This document shows, piece after piece, positions 42,359 through 49,493 of a DNA stretch of 64,000 bases. Numbering within the stretch: the first letter of the stretch is position 1; every line of letters starts with the position of its first letter. The position numbers and the translations under genes are program-made. Where the stretch lies: positions 93,840 to 157,839 of the forward strand of contig NZ_KB891855.1 in assembly GCF_000373585.1 (NCBI RefSeq), written 5' to 3'. Origin of the DNA: Streptomyces sp. MspMP-M5 (GTDB taxonomy: Bacteria > Actinomycetota > Actinomycetes > Streptomycetales > Streptomycetaceae). Under the pieces are notes generated by a model that saw only the letters and a list, made by a program, of their open reading frames with translations, had not been told where the DNA came from and searched no databases.

Positions 42359-42370
42359 TTGCTCGTCTGA
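42359..42370 (+). other. three-codon upstream ORF in the ABC-F leader
   Basis: TTG CTC GTC TGA, a Met-Leu-Val-stop frame, is preceded by AGGAGA with 7-nt spacing, a better ribosome site than many genes here. Leader peptides that stall ribosomes control other antibiotic-resistance ABC-F genes. The downstream leader contains a GTACGC/GCGTAC hairpin (42448-42462). Confidence 0.4.
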
Positions 42371-42538
42371 GGTCTGGCAGACACCGCGCCCGCGACCGGC
42401 GATCCGTTCCGCGATCCCCGCCCCGCGCGCCCGTCCGCGACCTCGGCGTACGCACGGCGTACCCGGTCCCCGGCACTGCCGCGGTGTCTCCCTGCGCATC
42501 TATCGCCCCACCCCGCGCACACCTCCCAGGAGACCCGT

Positions 42539-44164
42539 ATGTCAAAGTCCCCCGCCGCCTCCGCCGCGGCCGTCGTCTGCACCAACACCGGCTTCGCCTG
42601 GCCCGACGGCACCCCCGTCCTGGACGGCTTCCAGTTCTCCGTCGGCCCCGGACGCACGGGCCTGGTCGGCCTCAACGGATCAGGAAAATCAACCCTGTTG
42701 AAGCTGATCGCCGGTGAACTCACCCCCACCGCCGGCAGCGTCAAGGCCGTCGGCGAGGTCGGCTACCTCCCGCAACACGCCGCCCTCGACACCCACCTCA
42801 GGGTCGACGAGGCGCTCGGCATCGCCGCCACCCGCGCCGCCCTGCACGCCATCGAGAACGGCGACCCGAGCGAGGAGCACTTCACCGCCGTCGGCGACGA
42901 CTGGGACGTCGAGGAGCGTGCCCGCGCCACCCTCGACCAACTCGGCCTGCACGCCATCGGCCTCGACCGCACCATCGGCGAGGTCTCCGGCGGCGAGTCC
43001 GTCCTGCTCCGGCTGGCCGCCCTGCTGCTCCGCCGCCCGGACGTCCTCCTCCTCGACGAACCCACCAACAACCTCGACCTGCCCGCCCGCCGCCGCCTCT
43101 ACGACACGGTCGCCGCCTGGTCCGGGGTCCTCCTCGTCGTCAGCCACGACCGCGAACTCCTCGAACACGTCGACCGGATCGCCGACCTGCGCGGGGGAGA
43201 AGTCCACTGGTACGGCGGCAACTTCAGCGCCTACGAAGAGGCCCTCACCGCCGAACAGGAAGCGGCCGAGCGAATGGTGCGGGCCGCCGAGTCCGACGTC
43301 GCGCGCCAGAAGCGCGAACTGGCCGACGCCCAGGTCAAACTGGCCCGCCGGGTCCGCTACGGCAACAAGATGTACGCCCAGAAACGCGAGCCCAAGATCG
43401 TCATGAACGCCCGCAAGGGGGAGGCCCAGGTCTCCGCCGGCAAACACCGCGCCCTGCACACCGAACGCCTCCAGGAGGCCAGGGAGCGCCTCGACGAGGC
43501 CGCCGAAGCCGTCCGCGACGACGACGAGATCCGCATCGACCTCCCGTACACCGCGGTCCCGCCCGGCCGCACCGTCCTCACCGTCACCGGTCTGCGCACC
43601 CGCCACGGCACCCGCGCCGACCTGGACGTGCGCGGCCCCGAGCGGATCGCCCTCACCGGCCGCAACGGCTCCGGCAAGACCACCCTGCTCCGCACCCTGA
43701 CCGGCGACCTCCCGCCGAGCGCCGGAACCGCCGAGGTCCACGTCCCGCACCGCTTCCTCCCGCAACGCCTCGACGAGGTCCTCGACCACGACCTCACCGT
43801 CGTCGAGAACGTCGCCCGCTACGCCCCGGAGGCCACCAACAACCGCATCCGCGCCCGCCTCGCCCGCTTCCTCTTCAAGGGCGCCCGCGCCGACCAGCAG
43901 ACCGGCACCCTCTCCGGCGGCGAACGCTTCCGGGCCGCCCTGGCCGCCCTGATGCTCGCCGAACCGGCCCCCCAGCTCCTCCTCCTCGACGAACCCACCA
44001 ACAACCTCGACATGTCCTCCGTCCGCAGCCTGGTCACCGCCCTGCACTCCTACGAGGGCGCCCTCCTCGTGGTCAGCCACGACCCCCGCTTCCTGCGCGA
44101 ACTCTCCCTCACCCGCTGGCTGACCCTCGAATCCGGCACCCTCACCCCCATCGACCCCCTCTGA
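42539..44164 (+). CDS. ABC-F family ribosome-associated ATPase
   Basis: 541-aa soluble protein with two ABC domains and no membrane segments. First domain: Walker A GLNGSGKST, signature VSGGES, Walker B LLLDEPTNNLD. Linker: long charged coiled-coil at residues about 230-330 (AEQEAAERMVRAAESDVARQKREL), which is the P-site tRNA interaction motif region. Second domain: GRNGSGKTT, LSGGER and a second LLLDEPTNNLD. The family protects ribosomes from antibiotics or eases translation; the long regulated leader here points to antibiotic resistance rather than housekeeping EttA. ATG follows AGGAG by 8 nt. Confidence 0.93.
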   Translation: MSKSPAASAAAVVCTNTGFAWPDGTPVLDGFQFSVGPGRTGLVGLNGSGKSTLLKLIAGELTPTAGSVKAVGEVGYLPQHAALDTHLRVDEALGIAATRAALHAIENGDPSEEHFTAVGDDWDVEERARATLDQLGLHAIGLDRTIGEVSGGESVLLRLAALLLRRPDVLLLDEPTNNLDLPARRRLYDTVAAWSGVLLVVSHDRELLEHVDRIADLRGGEVHWYGGNFSAYEEALTAEQEAAERMVRAAESDVARQKRELADAQVKLARRVRYGNKMYAQKREPKIVMNARKGEAQVSAGKHRALHTERLQEARERLDEAAEAVRDDDEIRIDLPYTAVPPGRTVLTVTGLRTRHGTRADLDVRGPERIALTGRNGSGKTTLLRTLTGDLPPSAGTAEVHVPHRFLPQRLDEVLDHDLTVVENVARYAPEATNNRIRARLARFLFKGARADQQTGTLSGGERFRAALAALMLAEPAPQLLLLDEPTNNLDMSSVRSLVTALHSYEGALLVVSHDPRFLRELSLTRWLTLESGTLTPIDPL

Positions 44165-44217
44165 CCCACACCACCAGCGCCCCCGGGGCCACTTCCGGGG
44201 CCGGCGCCGAACCGGCC

Positions 44218-44892
44218 CTAGAAGTGCCGCACCAACTCCCCGAACGCCCCCAGCCGCAGCACCTTCGCATCCCCCGGATCCAGCTCCTCGTGCTCCAGCA
44301 CCCACGTGTGGTCGTGCGGGATGTACACCGCGTTCAGCCCCGCCGACCGCGCCGGCAGGATGTCCGACTTCGGGGAGTTCCCGATCATCCACGTCCGCTC
44401 CGGCACCAGCCCGTAGGCCCGGGTCAGCTCCTCGTAGGTGGCCACGTTCTTCTCCGGCACGATGTGCACCCCGCGGAAGTGCCCGGTCAGCCCCGACGCC
44501 GCCACCTTCCGCTGCTGCTCCTCCGCGTCCCCCTTGGTCAGCAACAGCAACTCGTGCCGCCCCGCCAACTCCGCCAGCGTCTCCGCCACCCCCGCGATCA
44601 GCTCCACCCGGTCCCCGGCGAACGCCGCCCCCCAGCCGGCGATCCGCGCCCGCTCCGCCGCCGTGGCCGCCCGCCCCCGCACCCGCTCCAGACACTCCCC
44701 GAGGCTCCGCAGAAACACCCGGCTCCCGTACCCCAGCCTCACCGCGTTCGCCGCCTCGATCCCGTCCAGCACGCCCCGCACCGCCCGCCGGTCCACCCCC
44801 GGCCCGGCCAACCACCCCGTGAACTCGTCGATCACCCGCTCGAAGATCACGTTGTTCTCCCACAACGTGTCATCCGCATCAAAGATCAGCAC
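44218..44892 (-). CDS. HAD-family hydrolase
   Basis: 224-aa haloacid dehalogenase-superfamily phosphatase. Motif I FDADDTLWENN gives the nucleophile/acid pair at the very N-terminus, motif II Thr is in LLLLTKGD, and motif III/IV lies in MIGNSPKSDILPARSAGLNAVYIP. The substrate is not predictable. GTG 44892 is preferred because GAGAGGGG lies 9 nt upstream; a TTG three codons earlier directly abuts that site. It is convergent with the ABC-F gene, 53 bp apart. Confidence 0.88.
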   Translation of the reverse strand: MLIFDADDTLWENNVIFERVIDEFTGWLAGPGVDRRAVRGVLDGIEAANAVRLGYGSRVFLRSLGECLERVRGRAATAAERARIAGWGAAFAGDRVELIAGVAETLAELAGRHELLLLTKGDAEEQQRKVAASGLTGHFRGVHIVPEKNVATYEELTRAYGLVPERTWMIGNSPKSDILPARSAGLNAVYIPHDHTWVLEHEELDPGDAKVLRLGAFGELVRHF

Positions 44893-45035
44893 CGCCCACA
44901 ACCCCTCTCACCCACCGTGAACGGGGGCACCCTACGCACGCGCCCCGCAGCTCCGCACGGAAATTCCGCACACCGGACGCGACCACCGCCGGCGAAGAAC
45001 CCCGGCAACGCACCGACTCAGCGTCCCAAAACGCC

Positions 45036-45069
45036 AAAAGACCCCGGATTCGAAGATCCGAGGTCTTTT
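45036..45069. terminator. tRNA-Leu terminator
   Basis: 14-bp stem AAAAGACCCCGGAT / ATCCGAGGTCTTTT with one mismatch and a 6-nt loop. A T-run follows in either direction, so it can stop transcription from both strands. Confidence 0.8.
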
Positions 45070-45074
45070 GTCTG

Positions 45075-45162
45075 TGGTGTCCGAGGGGGGACTTGAACCC
45101 CCACGCCCGATAAAGGGCACTAGCACCTCAAGCTAGCGCGTCTGCCATTCCGCCACCCGGAC
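45075..45162 (-). tRNA. tRNA-Leu (anticodon GAG)
   Basis: Class II tRNA with a long variable arm. Acceptor stem GTCCGGG / CTCGGAC with one G-T pair, D-arm, anticodon stem CTAGC/GCTAG, loop TTGAGGT with GAG at 45127-45129, variable stem TGCCC...GGGC and T-arm GGGGGTTCAAGTCCCCC. CCA is encoded (45075-45077). It reads CUC and CUU codons. A terminator hairpin follows on its strand. Confidence 0.96.
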
Positions 45163-45389
45163 AAGGTGTCTGTCGTTGCGGCCTCCGGGCCGTTCCGACG
45201 AGGAAAACAATAGCAAACGTTCGGGGGTGGTCGATCACGCCTGGTCCGGAGCGGCCGCGGTGGCTGTGAACCGCACATGTCGGGCGTATTGCGGCCTTGG
45301 GTGGAGCGGGCGCCGGGTGGAGGATGGCGGTGGACCCCGCCGCGGGGTGCTCTTGGGTGCGCCGCGGCCGTGAACGAAGAGGAGGCAGT

Positions 45390-45470
45390 GTGAGCGAGCT
45401 TCGCGAGCGATCCATGGAGAGGTGCGGGCCCTGCGCCGGCCGGGCCGGGCGAAGCGAGGTCCGGGCATGA
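45390..45470 (+). CDS. 26-aa open frame coupled to the M20 peptidase gene
   Basis: GTG frame starting VSELRERSMERCGPC, with GAGGAGG just upstream. Its stop overlaps the peptidase start as ATGA. It could be a leader peptide that couples translation. The GTGAGCGAGCTTCGCGAGCG start sequence is, from memory, a frequently repeated motif in Streptomyces genomes, so it may be only repeated DNA. The rest of the 304-bp gap (45163-45389) holds nothing I can assign. Confidence 0.25.
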   Translation: MSELRERSMERCGPCAGRAGRSEVRA

Positions 45471-46792
45471 GCGAGTCGCAGCCGGCACGCACGGTCACCG
45501 GCGAGGACGAGGTCGTCGACCTGTGCCGGGACCTGATCCGGATGGACACCAGCAACTACGGCGATCACTCGGGGCCGGGGGAGCGCGCCGCCGCCGAGTA
45601 CGTCGCCGAGAAGCTCGCCGAGGTCGGCCTGGAGCCGCAGATCTTCGAGTCGCACAAGGGGCGGGCCTCGACCGTCGCGCGGATCGAGGGCGAGGACCGC
45701 TCGCGGCCCGCCCTGCTGATCCACGGCCACACCGACGTGGTGCCGGCCAACGCCGACGACTGGACCCACCACCCGTTCTCCGGGGAGATCGCGGACGGCT
45801 GCGTGTGGGGCCGGGGCGCGGTCGACATGAAGGACATGGACGCGATGACGCTGGCCGTCGTGCGCGACCGGCTGCGCACCGGGCGCAAGCCCCCGCGGGA
45901 CATCGTGCTGGCGTTCCTCGCCGACGAGGAGGCGGGCGGTACGTACGGCGCGCGGTACCTCGTCGATAACCACCCGGAGCTGTTCGAGGGAGTGACGGAG
46001 GCGATCAGCGAGGTCGGCGGCTTCTCGTTCACCGTCAACGAGAACCTGCGGCTGTATCTCGTGGAGACGGCCCAGAAGGGCATGCACTGGATGAAGCTGA
46101 CCGTGGCCGGCTCGGCCGGGCACGGTTCGATGATCCACCGGGACAACGCCATCACCGAACTGTCCGAGGCCGTAGGCCGGTTGGGGCGGCACGAGTTCCC
46201 GGTGCGGGTGACCAAGACCCTGCGGGCCTTCCTGGACGAGCTGGGGGACGCGCTGGGCACCGAGCTGGACCCGGAGAACATGGACGCGACGCTGGCCAAG
46301 CTCGGCGGGATCGCCAAGCTGATCGGTGCCTCGATGCGGAACACCGCCAACCCCACGCAGCTGGGCGCCGGTTACAAGGTCAACGTGATCCCTGGCGAGG
46401 CCACTGCTCACGTCGACGGCCGCTTCCTGCCCGGTTTCGAGGAGGAGTTCCTGGCCGACCTGGACCGGCTCCTGGGCCCGCGGGTCAGGCGCGAGGACCT
46501 TCACGCGGACAAGGCGCTGGAGACCACCTTCGACGGTGCCCTGGTGGACGCGATGCAGTCGGCGCTCCAGGCCGAGGACCCCATCGCGCGGGCCGTGCCG
46601 TACATGCTCTCCGCGGGGACGGATGCCAAGTCCTTCGACGATCTCGGCATCCGGGGCTTCGGGTTCGCGCCGCTGAAGCTGCCGCCGGAGCTGGACTTCG
46701 CCGGGATGTTCCACGGCGTGGACGAGCGGGTTCCGGTGGACGGGCTGAAGTTCGGGGTGCGGGTGCTCGACCGGTTCATCGACCAGAGTTGA
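45467..46792 (+). CDS. M20 family metallopeptidase
   Basis: 441-aa zinc peptidase of the M20/ArgE/DapE/CPG2 group, cutting the terminal amino acid from peptides or N-acyl amino acids. Metal site: HGHTDVVP (about residue 88), GRGAVDMKDMDA with bridging Asp, catalytic Glu pair FLADEEAGG and a C-terminal His in MFHGVDERVP. The dimerisation domain sits between. ATG 45467 follows GAGG by 8 nt. No signal peptide, so cytoplasmic. The context gives no substrate clue. Confidence 0.93.
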   Translation: MSESQPARTVTGEDEVVDLCRDLIRMDTSNYGDHSGPGERAAAEYVAEKLAEVGLEPQIFESHKGRASTVARIEGEDRSRPALLIHGHTDVVPANADDWTHHPFSGEIADGCVWGRGAVDMKDMDAMTLAVVRDRLRTGRKPPRDIVLAFLADEEAGGTYGARYLVDNHPELFEGVTEAISEVGGFSFTVNENLRLYLVETAQKGMHWMKLTVAGSAGHGSMIHRDNAITELSEAVGRLGRHEFPVRVTKTLRAFLDELGDALGTELDPENMDATLAKLGGIAKLIGASMRNTANPTQLGAGYKVNVIPGEATAHVDGRFLPGFEEEFLADLDRLLGPRVRREDLHADKALETTFDGALVDAMQSALQAEDPIARAVPYMLSAGTDAKSFDDLGIRGFGFAPLKLPPELDFAGMFHGVDERVPVDGLKFGVRVLDRFIDQS

Positions 46793-46800
46793 GGCGGAGC

Positions 46801-46847
46801 GGGAGAGAGGGAGAGAGGGAGAGAGGTGGGGAGGTGGAGAGGCCAGA
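46801..46847 (+). repeat. homopurine tract with 8-bp tandem repeats
   Basis: GGGAGAGA repeated three times and then GG (46801-46826), continuing with only isolated T interruptions to 46847. Just after the M20 peptidase stop codon; could form triplex DNA. Confidence 0.7.
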
Positions 46848-47058
46848 AGTGGAGTAGAGCGCATCGGCCTTGTGTGGCTTGGGGGTTCGTCCTGTGAAGG
46901 CATGCGCCTAACGTGAAGTCGGCCTGAAATCCCTGCCTTTGGGGTTGGCTTCGCTGAAAAGGATGAACGCTGCGATGTGTTCGTAGCTTCATGAGCCTGA
47001 TCTCCGTTGACGTGGGTGCGGTCCGCGGCTGGGATCGCATTGCCTACAAGGAGGAACC

Positions 47059-47292
47059 ATGATCAAGAAGGTCGTAGCCGCAGCAGCGGTTGCCGGTGGC
47101 GTCGTACTCGCCGGCGCCGGTCTGGCCGTCGCCGACTCCGGTACCCAGGGCGCCGCGGTGCGCTCCCCGGGTGTGCTGTCCGGCAACGTCGTCCAGGCCC
47201 CGGTACACGTTCCGGTGAACGCGTGCGGCAACACGATCTCCGTGGTCGGCCTGCTGAACCCGTCCTTCGGCAACTTCTGTGTGAACCACTGA
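47059..47292 (+). CDS. chpH: short chaplin (ChpH-like)
   Basis: 77-aa secreted hydrophobic surface protein. Signal peptide residues 1-25 (to LAVA), then a single chaplin domain of about 50 residues with the paired Cys56 and Cys74 and the repeated NxxGxxxxxxNPSFGN pattern. Short chaplins assemble into amyloid-like fibrils that lower surface tension and let aerial hyphae emerge. AAGGAGG lies 5 nt before the ATG, so translation should be strong. It is followed by a long chaplin, the same pairing as chpH-chpC in S. coelicolor. Confidence 0.93.
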   Translation: MIKKVVAAAAVAGGVVLAGAGLAVADSGTQGAAVRSPGVLSGNVVQAPVHVPVNACGNTISVVGLLNPSFGNFCVNH

Positions 47293-47311
47293 CGTTATCG
47301 ACGGCCTTTCC

Positions 47312-47328
47312 GGCCCGATTTTCGGGCC
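47312..47328 (+). terminator. first hairpin after short chaplin
   Basis: GGCCCGA / TCGGGCC with a TTT loop, 20 bp beyond the stop codon. Confidence 0.45.
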
Positions 47329-47339
47329 CGGCCCAGTCA

Positions 47340-47372
47340 GGCTCCGGAATGTCCCTCCGACATTCCGGAGCC
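47340..47372 (+). terminator. 14-bp hairpin between chaplin genes
   Basis: Perfect GGCTCCGGAATGTC / GACATTCCGGAGCC stem with a 5-nt loop. It separates the short and long chaplin transcription units. Confidence 0.7.
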
Positions 47373-47490
47373 GCTGGGCATTCTCGCGGGTGGGTGCCCC
47401 TCCTCAGGAGGCAGTCCGCGGAGCGTGCTCTCACCTCCGCCGGCGGCCATCCGCCCGCATTCCTGTAAAGCACTAGGCAGGGGAACACCA

Positions 47491-48399
47491 ATGAGGCAGG
47501 TCGCGAGAAAAGGGCTGATCACCATGGCGGCCGCGGGCGGCGCGCTCGCCATGGCCGCCGGAGCCGCGTACGCGGACTCCGGTGCCGCGGGCCGCACGGC
47601 GCACTCGCCGGGCATCGGTTCGGGCAACACCATCCAGGCCCCCATCGACGCCCCGATCAACGTCTGCGGCAACACCGTCAACGTCGTCGGCGCGCTCAAC
47701 CCGGCGTTCGGCAACAAGTGCGCGAACGGGTCCGATGGCCACGACCACGGCCATGGCCACGGTCACGGCAAGCACCGGCGGACGCCCGGTGGCGCCAGCG
47801 CGACGGGTGGGGCGGCGCACTCGCCGGGCATCGGTTCCGGCAACACCATCCAGGCGCCGGTCGACGTCCCGGTCAACGTCTGCGGCAACAGCGTCGACGC
47901 GGTCGGCGTGCTGAACCCGTCCTTCGGCAACGACTGCGACAACACCTCGCCGGGGGGCCCGGGCCACCCGCACCACCCCGGGGGCGGTTCGCACCACCCC
48001 GGACACCCGGGTCAGCCGGGTCAGCCGGGTCAGCCCGGTCAGCCGGGACACCCGGGTCAGCCGGGGCAGCCCGGTCAGCCGGGACACCCGGGTCAGCCCG
48101 GTCACCCGGGTCAGCCCGGTCACCCAGGCCAGCCCGGTCACCCGGGACACCCGGGTACGCCCCAGCAGCCGGGGCACCCGCACGGGCCGGGCGGGGCGCA
48201 CGGGTCGCGGCCCGGCACCCCGCAGTCGCCGGGCGGCCCGGCGACGCACACGGGCAGCCACCACGTGACGGCGCCGGGGAACGGAGCACAGCTCGCGCAC
48301 ACCGGTGCCGGGACGCTGGGCTACGCGATCCCGGTCAGCGCGGGCATGCTGCTCGGGGGAGCCGTGCTCTACCGCCGGGCGCGCACCGCCCGTAGGTGA
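47491..48399 (+). CDS. chpC: long chaplin with collagen-like region and sortase signal (ChpC-like)
   Basis: 302-aa cell-wall-anchored chaplin. Signal peptide 1-28, chaplin domain one (Cys59, Cys77), a His-rich linker ([14 protein letters not shown], 82-95), chaplin domain two (Cys131, Cys149), then a Gly-x-Pro region including 18 uninterrupted triplets (171-224), and a C-terminal LAHTG sortase motif (268-272), hydrophobic helix and RRARTARR tail. Long chaplins anchor the short-chaplin layer to the wall through class E sortases that use LAxTG. Standard long chaplins have two chaplin domains, so this one is complete; the Gly-x-Pro spacer is the variable part. Confidence 0.93.
   Translation: MRQVARKGLITMAAAGGALAMAAGAAYADSGAAGRTAHSPGIGSGNTIQAPIDAPINVCGNTVNVVGALNPAFGNKCANGSDGHDHGHGHGHGKHRRTPGGASATGGAAHSPGIGSGNTIQAPVDVPVNVCGNSVDAVGVLNPSFGNDCDNTSPGGPGHPHHPGGGSHHPGHPGQPGQPGQPGQPGHPGQPGQPGQPGHPGQPGHPGQPGHPGQPGHPGHPGTPQQPGHPHGPGGAHGSRPGTPQSPGGPATHTGSHHVTAPGNGAQLAHTGAGTLGYAIPVSAGMLLGGAVLYRRARTARR
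48001..48162 (+). repeat. collagen-like Gly-x-Pro coding repeat
   Basis: 18 consecutive triplets, mostly GQP and GHP, encoded by near-identical 9-bp units (GGTCAGCCG-like). Copy number should be unstable between strains. Confidence 0.9.
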
Positions 48400-48428
48400 T
48401 CAGCGGCACCCCGTAGGAACGCACGACG

Positions 48429-48459
48429 GAGCGGGCCCCGTCCTCGACCGGGCCCGCTC
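48429..48459. terminator. bidirectional hairpin terminator
   Basis: GAGCGGGCCC / GGGCCCGCTC, 10-bp perfect stem between the convergent long chaplin and DUF5703 genes. Confidence 0.65.
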
Positions 48460-48484
48460 TGCCGTACTCACACCGTCCCCGGGC

Positions 48485-48673
48485 TCACCACGTGGCGCGC
48501 AGCTGGCGGATGATCCGGCGACGCAGCCGCACCCGGCGACTGCCGTCGGGATTGAGACGAAGTCGGTCCAACTCCCAGTGCCCGTACTCGGCATGGTCGG
48601 TCAGCAGGCGTGTGGCGGCCTTGCGGGAGACGCCCCGAGGCACATACACATCGCAGAATTCGTATTCCGGCAT
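48485..48673 (-). CDS. DUF5703 family small protein
   Basis: 62-aa protein of unknown function that matches the actinobacterial DUF5703 pattern: MPEYEFCDVYVPRGVSRKAATRLLTDHAEYGHWELDRLRL then a basic tail RRVRLRRRIIRQ. Cytoplasmic and basic. It is divergent from the next gene with only 47 bp between, where AT-rich elements (ATCTATTG, GGATAGCGT) could serve both promoters. No ribosome site is obvious, so it may be leaderless. Confidence 0.8.
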   Translation of the reverse strand: MPEYEFCDVYVPRGVSRKAATRLLTDHAEYGHWELDRLRLNPDGSRRVRLRRRIIRQLRATW

Positions 48674-48720
48674 CGCATCTATTGTGCGGGACCGGCCCCG
48701 GTACGGATAGCGTCTGCACT

Positions 48721-49404
48721 ATGTCTGATGCTGCGCAGCCTTCCGCTGCCGAGGTACGTGCCGCCGCTGAGGCGGTCAAAGCCGCGCTGGACCGTCACCT
48801 CGACGCGGTCGAACGCCGCACGGGGGCGGACGATCCCGCCGTCTACGCCGCGTTCGACGAAGTCGCCGCGGCTGCCGAGCGCTATGACGAGCTGCTCTAC
48901 GACGCCTACGACGAGGTCACCCCCTTCGAGATCCCGGGGAACGACGCGCTGCCCGCCTATGCGGGGCCCGAGGAACCGAGCGCGCTGAGCGTGCTCATCC
49001 GGCGCGACTACACCGTCGCCCATCCGCAGCGGCTGCTGCATCAGGCACAGCGCATCGCGGCCCTGGACCCGGACGCCGCGGACGATGCCACGGGCAACGC
49101 CCCCGACGCCGCCACGCTCGTCGGCAGCAGTGTGTACGCCGCGCTCGGTGTGCTCTTCGGGGAGTACGAACCGGACGAGATCGCCTCCCGGCACAAGGAG
49201 TTCGGCCTGGAGGAGGGCGACTCCACGCTGTGGGTGGCGGCCGTCGACGAGCCGGCCGAGCCGGGGGAGTGGCTCTCCGCGCCGTTCGACCAGGCGGATC
49301 CGCAGCGGGTGGTGTGCCGCTTCGACGTCAGCTCGGTCTTCGACGAGGAACTCGACGACGACGATGACGACGATCTGCTGGAGCCGGCCGACCGGAGCCG
49401 GTGA
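48721..49404 (+). CDS. conserved-type acidic protein of unknown function
   Basis: 227-aa soluble protein, not recognised. Mostly alpha-helical N-terminal half (EVRAAAEAVKAALDRHLDAVERR), an acidic central region, an RFDVSSVFDEE segment and a poly-Asp stretch (DDDDDDD) near the C-terminus. A TAGCGT -10-like box lies 10 nt before the ATG, suggesting a very short leader. Its position in the chaplin-helicase-F420 block suggests core Streptomyces. Confidence 0.75.
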   Translation: MSDAAQPSAAEVRAAAEAVKAALDRHLDAVERRTGADDPAVYAAFDEVAAAAERYDELLYDAYDEVTPFEIPGNDALPAYAGPEEPSALSVLIRRDYTVAHPQRLLHQAQRIAALDPDAADDATGNAPDAATLVGSSVYAALGVLFGEYEPDEIASRHKEFGLEEGDSTLWVAAVDEPAEPGEWLSAPFDQADPQRVVCRFDVSSVFDEELDDDDDDDLLEPADRSR

Positions 49405-49416
49405 GGCGCGGCGGAC

Positions 49417-49463
49417 GGGGCCCGCGGGACGGACGGCCGGTGCGCCGCCGCCCCGCGGGCCCC
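49417..49463. terminator. 12-bp hairpin between convergent genes
   Basis: GGGGCCCGCGGG / CCCGCGGGCCCC, perfect arms with a 23-nt loop, between the acidic protein and the RecD2-like gene. Confidence 0.5.
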
Positions 49464-49493
49464 TCGCCGGGAATCCCCGGGCCGGGCGGCGGG

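Noticed and set aside
40194..44164. Small biosynthetic gene cluster (ferredoxin, P450, ABC-F)
   Set aside because: No PKS, NRPS, terpene synthase, RiPP precursor or tailoring genes are adjacent; the genes lie on different strands with separate controls.
45390..45412. GTGAGCGAGCTTCGCGAGCG as a specific operator
   Set aside because: To my recollection this sequence recurs at many sites in Streptomyces genomes, so it is more likely an interspersed motif.
48001..48162. CRISPR-like repeat array
   Set aside because: The 9-bp repeats are in frame and encode Gly-x-Pro triplets; there are no unique spacers and no cas genes.
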